This document shows positions 1-5,794 of a stretch of DNA of 11,918 bases, piece after piece. Numbering within the stretch: position 1 is the stretch's first letter; the number at the start of each line of letters is the position of its first letter. Source of the DNA: Bacteroidales bacterium (GTDB lineage: Bacteria; Bacteroidota; Bacteroidia; Bacteroidales; UBA10428); NCBI GenBank assembly GCA_016926235.1, contig JAFGOZ010000083.1, forward strand, positions 1-11,918, given 5' to 3'. The translations under genes were made by a program, and so were the position numbers. The notes beneath the pieces were generated by a model, which saw only the letters and a list, made by a program, of their open reading frames with translations, made no database searches and was not told where the DNA came from.

Positions 1-711
1 ACCATTTCCCCCTGAAGAACCATAAATAGCTTGTGCCGAAGCGTCCTTCAGTACCTCTATGCGTTCAATATCATTTTGGTTGATTGAATTAATATCACCT
101 GGTATACCGTCAATAATATATATAGGGCCTGCAACTCCACTCCACTCATCTATTTTTGTTATTGTATTAATTCCACGCACACGAACAGTAATAGGAGCTC
201 CTGGCATACCAGAACTATTGAAAACCTGCACTCCGGCAGCTTTTCCCTGTAAAGCCTGCACAGCCCCTGAACTTGGTGTTTTAGTCAATTGCTCGCTTGA
301 TACGCTGGCAATAGCCCCGGTGAGGTCGCTTTTTTTCTGAACACCATAACCTACAACAACAACGTCATCAAGTTCGGTGGCTTTTTCTTTTAAAATAACA
401 TTAATTAAAGTTTGATTTCCTACCTGAATTTTTTGATTTTCATATCCTAAGAAAGATATTAATAAAACGGCATCAGGCGATGGTACCTTTAATGTAAATT
501 TGCCTTCAAGATCCGATACTGTTCCGGTTGTTGTACCCACAATTGCAATATTTGCTCCCGGAATGGGTATTTTAGATTCATCAGTAATTAATCCTTGCAC
601 TATTCGCTCCTGGGCATAAATAATACTTACAGCAAACAGCATAAGCAAAAGTGTAAACAATTTTTTCTTAAAATGAAGAAAAAACTTTGTTTGTATTTCA
701 GTTCGTTTCAT
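1..711 (-). CDS. SusC-type TonB-dependent outer-membrane receptor, N-terminal part (cut by window edge)
   Basis: The first 237 codons read from ATG at 711 to the window edge with no stop. Residues 1-33 form a signal peptide (basic start, hydrophobic 18-32, cleavage probably after YA-QER). Residues about 37-108 match the carboxypeptidase-regulatory-like domain found at the start of SusC proteins (IPGANIAIVGT, then GTVSDLEGKF and ISFLGY). A TonB-box-like DDVVVVGYG follows at 115-123, and the plug domain starts with LTGAIASVSSEQL and reaches IDGIPGDINSIN and IERIEVLKDASAQAIYGS. The barrel, normally several hundred more residues, lies outside. By family, this protein imports oligosaccharides across the outer membrane with a SusD lipoprotein, which is not visible here. 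It is separated from the upstream enzyme genes by 532 bases and may have its own promoter. The family call is very secure; the substrate is not determined. Confidence 0.96.
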   Translation of the reverse strand, partial: MKRTEIQTKFFLHFKKKLFTLLLMLFAVSIIYAQERIVQGLITDESKIPIPGANIAIVGTTTGTVSDLEGKFTLKVPSPDAVLLISFLGYENQKIQVGNQTLINVILKEKATELDDVVVVGYGVQKKSDLTGAIASVSSEQLTKTPSSGAVQALQGKAAGVQVFNSSGMPGAPITVRVRGINTITKIDEWSGVAGPIYIIDGIPGDINSINQNDIERIEVLKDASAQAIYGSSGGNG

Positions 712-816
712 AATTAGGAATTTTTATTAGTTATAAAATGTCATTTGTTTAGTTTATGTTACTTTGATTTAAATACACCAACATCATTATATCTATTTTC
801 CATAAGCCATATTAAT

Positions 817-877
817 AATCAATGCTTGGGATTAGTTTTAGTCAATATAAAATCAATCAAAACTAAGTGCATTGATT
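817..877. repeat. AATCAAT motif cluster around the candidate promoter
   Basis: AATCAAT occurs at 817-823 and 851-857, and its inverse ATTGATT at 871-877. The outer pair extends to nine bases: AATCAATGC at 817-825 and GCATTGATT at 869-877. The inner pair (851-857 and 871-877) has centres 20 bases apart, about two helical turns, and brackets the candidate -7 box. This arrangement would suit operator half-sites for a regulator, but the motif is AT-rich and no regulator gene is in the window. Confidence 0.35.
858..865 (-). promoter_or_regulatory. Candidate -7 promoter box for the susC-like gene
   Basis: Read on the minus strand this is TAGTTTTG, a full match to the Bacteroidota -7 consensus TAnnTTTG. 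It is the only such match I found between 711 and 1243. It would give a leader of roughly 140 bases. No TTG or TTTG is present at the usual distance upstream (near 884-890), so the -33 part is missing; that keeps confidence low. The box sits exactly between the arms of an AATCAAT/ATTGATT dyad. Confidence 0.3.
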
Positions 878-884
878 CATATTT

Positions 885-916
885 ATCTTGAAAATAATCT
901 CTAAAATCTTCAAGAT
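885..916. repeat. Eight-base inverted repeat
   Basis: ATCTTGAA at 885-892 is matched by its perfect inverse TTCAAGAT at 909-916, with 16 bases between. It lies just upstream of the candidate promoter of the susC-like gene. It could be an operator or a weak hairpin; in AT-rich DNA a chance match is possible. Confidence 0.3.
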
Positions 917-1034
917 TCTATCATTTTTGTCGGCTGATTTTTTTATTGATATAATATAATTCGACCTAATAATTTATTGTCTCAAAACTGAATAAACAAT
1001 ACACTATATTTAAATTATGATTAAAACCGAATTT

Positions 1035-1071
1035 GCGTTTTCTAAATCCCAAAATGCGCTTTAGAAAAAGC
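1035..1071. terminator. AT-rich hairpin, possible operon terminator
   Basis: Arms GCGTTTTCTAAA (1035-1046) and TTTAGAAAAAGC (1060-1071) pair at 11 of 12 positions around a 13-base loop. It lies about 170 bases past the stop codon of the last enzyme gene. On the minus strand it is followed by a short GGTTTTAAT stretch rather than a proper U-run, so an intrinsic terminator is possible but not shown. Confidence 0.3.
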
Positions 1072-1155
1072 TTCATCGATGTAGTGTTTGTTATCAATTC
1101 CGCTACAACAAAATTGAAACAAAAACGAATCCGGAATAGCTATCGGATGGGGTTA

Positions 1156-1211
1156 ACCCAACTAAGGCAATAGTTCGTTCATTCCCATCGCTCCTATTGC
1201 GTAATTTGGGT
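1156..1211. repeat. Strong 18-base imperfect inverted repeat
   Basis: ACCCAACTAAGGCAATAG at 1156-1173 pairs with CTATTGCGTAATTTGGGT at 1194-1211. The ends (six and seven bases) pair perfectly and a five-base middle section holds three mismatches. The loop is 20 bases. The left arm overlaps a perfect palindrome GGGTTAACCC (1150-1159). It begins only 32 bases past the GH2 stop codon. No U-run follows on the minus strand, which argues against a simple terminator. Confidence 0.55.
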
Positions 1212-1243
1212 AAATATTATATTTTGTAAATTCAATAATAAAT

Positions 1244-3682
1244 TTACTTTGCCAAAATATTGGTTGTTGCAACCGGAAGCATTTTACTAGAGGCTGTTAT
1301 GGTTATTTTACCTTTTTTATCGGTTGATTTTACGATTGCCAGGCATTTACCTAAATATGCTTCCATTTTATTTCCTCTTAACGGGGTATGGCTTTGCTGG
1401 TTACCATTTCCTACTGCCAGCAATTTACCCGCACCTTTCACCTCAAATTCAATCGTATTATTGGCAAAAGGAACTGGTATATTATTGGCATCGAGTAATT
1501 GTACTGACACATAACTCAAATCCTGCCTGTTTGCTTTAATTATTTTTCTGTCGGGCAAAAGAACAATTTTAGCAGGTTCACCGGCTGTTTGTAATAAAAA
1601 AGTTACTATTTTCCCATCCTCCGTTTTTCCAATAACTTCCAATTTTCCTGGCTCGAAAGGTACTTTCCAGAAAAGAAAGGCTTCATTGCATAAATCCCAT
1701 TTCCGTATCCCTAATGATTTATCGTTTAATTTTAATTCAACTTCAGATACGTTTGTGTAGGCATGTACGGCTAGTGTATCGCCAATAGTTTCATGATTCC
1801 AGTGGGCGGCAACTTTGGGCCAGTTCCAGAACGAGCAAACATCCCTGTTTCTTGCCGATTTATCGGTTTGAACGGCTATATAAACCATAGGTTCATCACC
1901 CCACAAAGTTTTTCGAAACCAGTATGCAGGTTTTGGAAAACCGCACATGTCAACCACGCCACAGGATGCCCCACGCCAGGGCCAGCCAGGCCATGTTTTC
2001 CAAAAATCGCAACCATGGCCAACATCGCCTATGCCAGCTTCACCAATGTAATCGAAACCAGTCCAAAGAAATTCTCCGGCAACAAAATCCTCTAATTGTC
2101 CGGCCAACCATTGTTCATAAGAGCGCATTTGCCAGCAGTCGTATTCATGATAAGGGTACATTACCGTTTCGGAGCCATAAATAACGCGGTTGGGAAAATT
2201 TTTATGATCGTCCTTGTACATGGCTTCATGATAATTATAACCCACCAGGTCGAGCAATTCACCAATGCCATCAGAATTTACATTGGGAATGCCATTGCAG
2301 CCGGCAGTAAATGGGCGTGTCTCATCGTATTTGACCGATTCATCGATAATCATTTTAGCAATTTTAGGACCATTCATCCCGCCCCATTGTTCTTTTACCT
2401 CGTTGCCAATGCTCCAGGCTATTACAGATGGATGGTTTCGGTCACGCCGTATCCAGTTTTCCACATCTTTTTTATACCATTCAGCAAAATGAGGTGCATA
2501 ACCTGCAGGGGTTTTACCGTCCATCCATTCATCAAATATCTCATTAATAACGACAAAACCCATTTTATCAGCATAATCAAGTAATTCAGGTGCCGGAGGG
2601 TTGTGGCTCATTCGTAAAGCATTGCAACCCATATCTTTTAAAATTTCTAATTGCCGCTTATGGGTATAATTTAAGACAGCTGCACCCAATGGCCCCCCAT
2701 CGTGATGGTTGTTTACCCCTCTTAGCTTAACATGTTTTCCATTCAGGAAAAAGCCCTTATCAGGATCAAACCTGAATGTGCGGATTCCAAATGGAGTAGT
2801 ATAAAAATCAATCATTTTGTTACCCGACCATACTTCAACTTGCAAACAGTATAAGTTGGGATTTTCAACAGACCAAAGTTCAGGATTGTCAATCTTAATA
2901 TTTTGATTAATTGTAAAATACTGACCTGATTTAATTTCAATTATCGATTCTGTTCCTGCAACCTGCTTGTTATTAGTATTAAGGAATTTTGTCATTATAG
3001 TGCAAAACTGATCGCTATTAAGGTCGTTGTTTAATTCGATTGAAACTTCTATGCCCGCCTTGTTTTTGTTTGCTTCAATGGTACGGGCAAATACCCCCCA
3101 TTGGTTGATATGTAGCTTATTTTTGGTAACAAGCCATACGTGGCGATAGATACCCGAACCGGTATACCACCTCGAATTAGGCTGCTCAGTAGTATTTACT
3201 TTTACAGCTATCACATTTTTTTCACCAACAGGGTTTAAAAAAGAAGTAATTTCGTAATAAAAGGAAGAATAGCCATAAGGCCGAATACCCAGATAATGCC
3301 CATTAACCCATACTTCACTATTGCGGTATACACCATCGAACAACACCCAAACCTTTTTTTCAATATAATAAGGCTCTGTAATAAAATGCTTTCTGTACCA
3401 GCCAATTCCGCTATATGTATATCCACCGCCACCACTGGTAGAATTGGTTGAATCAAACGGTTGTTCGATACTGAAATCATGCGGAACATCAAGCAAGCGC
3501 CACCCCGAATCATCATATCTATACTGTTCAGCTCCTGGTTGGTCACCAAGGGCGAATTTCCAATCGAAATCGAATTGGAACTTATTATCACTCTGATGCA
3601 AATTATTATTACATGACCATAATGCCATGAAAATAATTAGTAATGCGATATAAATTGTTTTTAATTTGTTAATTATTCTCAT
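1244..3682 (-). CDS. GH2 family beta-galactosidase-like lipoprotein (last enzyme of the operon)
   Basis: An 812-residue exo-glycosidase predicted to release terminal beta-linked hexose. I start it at ATG 3682: this puts a hydrophobic stretch directly before LWSC, giving a lipidated Cys24. A longer TTG start at 3709 would overlap the fucosidase stop and add nine residues. Domains: sugar-binding jelly roll about 35-187 (RWYTGSGIYRHVWL), Ig-like 190-300, TIM barrel 303-590, a DUF4982-like domain 598-690 and a C-terminal GH2 C5-like domain 700-808. Catalytic acid/base is Glu428 (WSIGNEV) and the nucleophile Glu505 (YGSET). The barrel end (CGVVDMCGFPKP) shows no Asn-x-Lys uronate-binding motif, so I favour beta-galactosidase over beta-glucuronidase. 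No acidic surface-export signal follows Cys24 (NNNLHQ), suggesting a periplasmic position. It is a clear paralogue of the gene at 5795-8242. The family is certain; the exact sugar is inferred. Confidence 0.92.
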   Translation of the reverse strand: MRIINKLKTIYIALLIIFMALWSCNNNLHQSDNKFQFDFDWKFALGDQPGAEQYRYDDSGWRLLDVPHDFSIEQPFDSTNSTSGGGGYTYSGIGWYRKHFITEPYYIEKKVWVLFDGVYRNSEVWVNGHYLGIRPYGYSSFYYEITSFLNPVGEKNVIAVKVNTTEQPNSRWYTGSGIYRHVWLVTKNKLHINQWGVFARTIEANKNKAGIEVSIELNNDLNSDQFCTIMTKFLNTNNKQVAGTESIIEIKSGQYFTINQNIKIDNPELWSVENPNLYCLQVEVWSGNKMIDFYTTPFGIRTFRFDPDKGFFLNGKHVKLRGVNNHHDGGPLGAAVLNYTHKRQLEILKDMGCNALRMSHNPPAPELLDYADKMGFVVINEIFDEWMDGKTPAGYAPHFAEWYKKDVENWIRRDRNHPSVIAWSIGNEVKEQWGGMNGPKIAKMIIDESVKYDETRPFTAGCNGIPNVNSDGIGELLDLVGYNYHEAMYKDDHKNFPNRVIYGSETVMYPYHEYDCWQMRSYEQWLAGQLEDFVAGEFLWTGFDYIGEAGIGDVGHGCDFWKTWPGWPWRGASCGVVDMCGFPKPAYWFRKTLWGDEPMVYIAVQTDKSARNRDVCSFWNWPKVAAHWNHETIGDTLAVHAYTNVSEVELKLNDKSLGIRKWDLCNEAFLFWKVPFEPGKLEVIGKTEDGKIVTFLLQTAGEPAKIVLLPDRKIIKANRQDLSYVSVQLLDANNIPVPFANNTIEFEVKGAGKLLAVGNGNQQSHTPLRGNKMEAYLGKCLAIVKSTDKKGKITITASSKMLPVATTNILAK

Positions 3683-3705
3683 TGTATTGATCTTTATCAA
3701 ACTTA

Positions 3706-5784
3706 TCAATTAGTTATAATATCTATCTCAGCATAACCTGCAATATCATCTCCCCATACATTACTTAAAGCACGCAACCTAATATAGCGGGCATTAACCG
3801 GCCGGAAGCTCTTTATTTGCCAAACAGGATTATTTTTAATATTTGAAAATTCCCCCTGGTCAACTTTTTTCCAATTTATATTATCATCTGACACAAAAAA
3901 TTCATAATTGCTTATAATTCCTGAACTCCACCTGTTTTGATCCGGAAGGTATTTAAAACCACTTATATTATATTTATTACCTAATTCAATTACTATGTCT
4001 ATCGGCATTTTTTTATCACGCTGGTGCCAAACGGTAGCAGGATTGCCGTCAATTATAAACCTTGTATTCTCATCTGCAAATCCTGGTATTTTCCAGTCTT
4101 TTCGACAAATGTCGAATTTTTCAAGCTTTACAGGGCTACTTTTTCCTGAAGCCGGGTCATAAGCTATTGCTTTTACATTAACTTTGCCTTTAGTTAATAT
4201 TGGCCCGGTATACCTTGCTGATTTAGGAGTTGGCTCACTGCCATCCAAAGTATAATAAAAATGAGGCCCGATATCATTGGAATAAATACTGACCTCGCCT
4301 GCCTGATTTCTTAAAATAACAGGGGCATCGAGAATTAAAGGGGCGTTGTAAACACCAATATTTGATATAAGCGGGCAACTTTTTGACCCGGTAATGTTAA
4401 TCCTGACTTTTGAAGCATTAACACTTGGAAACCTTACTATACGTTTATAACCAATAGTAGTACCTTTAGCAATCTCTTTCCAGTCAGCATTAATATAAGC
4501 ATCAATAGTAAAACTTTTAACCCTTTGACCCAAACGGATATATTCCTGTGCCATATACCGGTTAAACATAACAGGTTTATCAAACTCAATTGTAAAAGAA
4601 GCTTTTGTCACGCTGTCATCTGTAGCCCAATATGTTTCTTTATTGCCATCAATAGCTTTTGCCCCTGAAAACCTCTTTGCATTGCCACGAACATTTGTGG
4701 CTTCGGCATTTGCTTTTTCTGCAAGGTTCACAGCAAAAGACTCCCTCACTGTTTTAGCAAAATCAAGTGCTGCCTTTTCATCTTTATGGTGAATCAGTCC
4801 GTTTGGCATTATCGGAAAGTTAAGTAACAATGTGGCATTATGCCCTATTGAATGGTAGTAAATATTCATGAGGTGAGGAAGGGTTTTAACCTTATCGTCT
4901 TCATTCGGGTGATAGAACCATTCAGGCCGGATTGAAGTATTCACTTCAGCTGGTACCCAGGCATTTCCTGTTTCAAGACCAAAATGGAGCATACCCCATT
5001 CAACTTCTCCGGTATCATTGAGCAGGCTCCAGTTTGTTTCGCCAACAAAACCTTCTTCGGTACCTACCCAGCGCAAATCAGCCCGGTCTCCCCCATCATT
5101 CCAAATTACAATATTCGGTTGCAGCTCTCGTATCATTTTATAAGTAGGCTGCCAATCGTAATAAACAGTCCGGTCAATTTGGCGATTTTCATTAGCCCCG
5201 TCGTAGTATCCGGTTCCGCCATTTGCACCGTCAAACCAAATTTCAAATATATCACCATAGTTAGTCAATACCTCCCTGTTTTGATTCCTGAATACATGAA
5301 TATATTCAGGTTTTCCATATTCAGGATGGTTTCTGTCCCAGGGTGACACATAAATACCCAGTTTCAGGCCGTATTCTTTGCAGGCATCGGCCATTTCCTT
5401 AATCACATCACCTTTACCATCTTTCCAGGGTGAATTTTTTACAGAATATTCGGTAGTTTCTGTTGGCCACAGGCAAAATCCGCAATGGTGTTTGGCAGTG
5501 ATAATAATTCCTTTCATTCCTGCTTCTTTACAAATCCTTGCCCACTGCCGGCAATCCAAATTGGTTGGGTTAAACAGGTTGATGTCTTCATTGCCATATC
5601 CCCATGACTGGTCGGTATAAGTATTTAAAGAAAAATGGATAAAGGCATAATACTCCATTTCCTGCCAACGCAATTGGTTTTTACTTGGCAAAGGGCCATG
5701 AGGTTCAGGAGATTTAGTTTGCTTGCAGTTAAAGTTTAAAAAACTTATTAGCGAAATAATGGCAAAAAATAATAATCTGTTCAT
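3706..5784 (-). CDS. GH29 alpha-L-fucosidase (GH29-B-like, alpha-1,3/1,4) with two discoidin-type modules
   Basis: A 692-residue exo-enzyme that would remove terminal L-fucose. Residues 1-20 form a hydrophobic leader ending at Cys20, a probable lipoprotein signal although the residues before it (NFN) are not a classic lipobox. The catalytic barrel covers about 36-350: HFSLNTYTDQSWGYG, the fucose-contacting KHHCGFCLWP (98-107) and the nucleophile Asp185 in IWFDGANGG. The acid/base is probably one of Glu243, Glu244 or Glu249 (VGTEEGFVGETNW); I cannot choose. The N-terminal motifs resemble GH29-B enzymes, which cut alpha-1,3/1,4 fucose beside a beta-galactose branch. After the barrel come an F5/8 type C (CBM32-like) module about 352-480, a chitobiase C-terminal-like module 484-556 (YTLDGSEPT) and a second F5/8 type C-like module 560-692. 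Its stop lies 23 bases before the following GH2 start. Confidence 0.93.
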   Translation of the reverse strand: MNRLLFFAIISLISFLNFNCKQTKSPEPHGPLPSKNQLRWQEMEYYAFIHFSLNTYTDQSWGYGNEDINLFNPTNLDCRQWARICKEAGMKGIIITAKHHCGFCLWPTETTEYSVKNSPWKDGKGDVIKEMADACKEYGLKLGIYVSPWDRNHPEYGKPEYIHVFRNQNREVLTNYGDIFEIWFDGANGGTGYYDGANENRQIDRTVYYDWQPTYKMIRELQPNIVIWNDGGDRADLRWVGTEEGFVGETNWSLLNDTGEVEWGMLHFGLETGNAWVPAEVNTSIRPEWFYHPNEDDKVKTLPHLMNIYYHSIGHNATLLLNFPIMPNGLIHHKDEKAALDFAKTVRESFAVNLAEKANAEATNVRGNAKRFSGAKAIDGNKETYWATDDSVTKASFTIEFDKPVMFNRYMAQEYIRLGQRVKSFTIDAYINADWKEIAKGTTIGYKRIVRFPSVNASKVRINITGSKSCPLISNIGVYNAPLILDAPVILRNQAGEVSIYSNDIGPHFYYTLDGSEPTPKSARYTGPILTKGKVNVKAIAYDPASGKSSPVKLEKFDICRKDWKIPGFADENTRFIIDGNPATVWHQRDKKMPIDIVIELGNKYNISGFKYLPDQNRWSSGIISNYEFFVSDDNINWKKVDQGEFSNIKNNPVWQIKSFRPVNARYIRLRALSNVWGDDIAGYAEIDIITN

Positions 5785-5794
5785 ATTAATTGTT

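Larger units (their letters stand above)
1021..1211. other. Compositionally distinct block of four consecutive stem-loops (structured RNA or small repeat element)
   Basis: Four non-overlapping inverted repeats follow each other: 1035-1046 with 1060-1071 (11 of 12 paired, loop 13); 1080-1086 with 1101-1107 (7 pairs if one G-T wobble is allowed, loop 14); 1129-1133 with 1144-1148 (5 pairs, its loop holding the palindrome ATAGCTAT); and 1156-1173 with 1194-1211 (15 of 18, loop 20). GC is about 38% against about 21% on the susC side. TAAAT occurs at 1011-1015 and again at 1211-1215, which could be a target duplication but is too AT-rich to count for much. Possible identities are a structured RNA, a MITE or REP-like element, the end of an insertion sequence, or an unusual 3' end for the enzyme operon. 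I cannot match it to a named family. Confidence 0.5.
712..1243. other. Long non-coding gap between enzyme operon and susC-like gene
   Basis: No convincing gene is present. The half nearest the receptor gene (712-1020) is very AT-rich (64 G/C in 300 bases counted from 721) and holds the candidate promoter and repeated AATCAAT motifs described separately. The half nearest the GH2 gene (about 1021-1211) is richer in G/C (69 in 180 bases) and folds into consecutive stem-loops. The last 32 bases before the GH2 stop codon are plain AT-rich sequence. The gap is far longer than the 10-29 base spacings elsewhere in this gene row, which suggests a transcription boundary or an inserted element. Confidence 0.85.

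Noticed and set aside
59..340. 93-codon plus-strand frame opposite the susC-like gene
   Set aside because: Antisense shadow of the plug domain, whose minus-strand translation matches the family throughout.
1035..1211. Intrinsic terminator for the enzyme operon
   Set aside because: Hairpins are present but none is followed by a convincing U-run on the minus strand, so I list only one as a possible terminator at low confidence.
1011..1215. TAAAT direct repeats as a target-site duplication around a mobile element
   Set aside because: A five-base AT-only match in AT-rich DNA is expected by chance, and no terminal inverted repeats adjoin both ends.
2096..2584. 162-codon plus-strand frame opposite the GH2 gene
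   Set aside because: It is antisense to the conserved catalytic barrel of the GH2, has no recognisable domain, and exists because of the codon pattern of the true gene.
3235..3591. 118-codon minus-strand frame inside the GH2 N-terminal domain
   Set aside because: It overlaps, in another frame, a well-conserved jelly-roll region (RNSEVWVNG and neighbours); there is no sign of a separate gene.
3706..5784. KHHCGF instead of KHHDGF as an inactivating change in the fucosidase
   Set aside because: The histidines and the nucleophile Asp185 are kept, and this variation is, as far as I recall, common in related Bacteroidota GH29 proteins.
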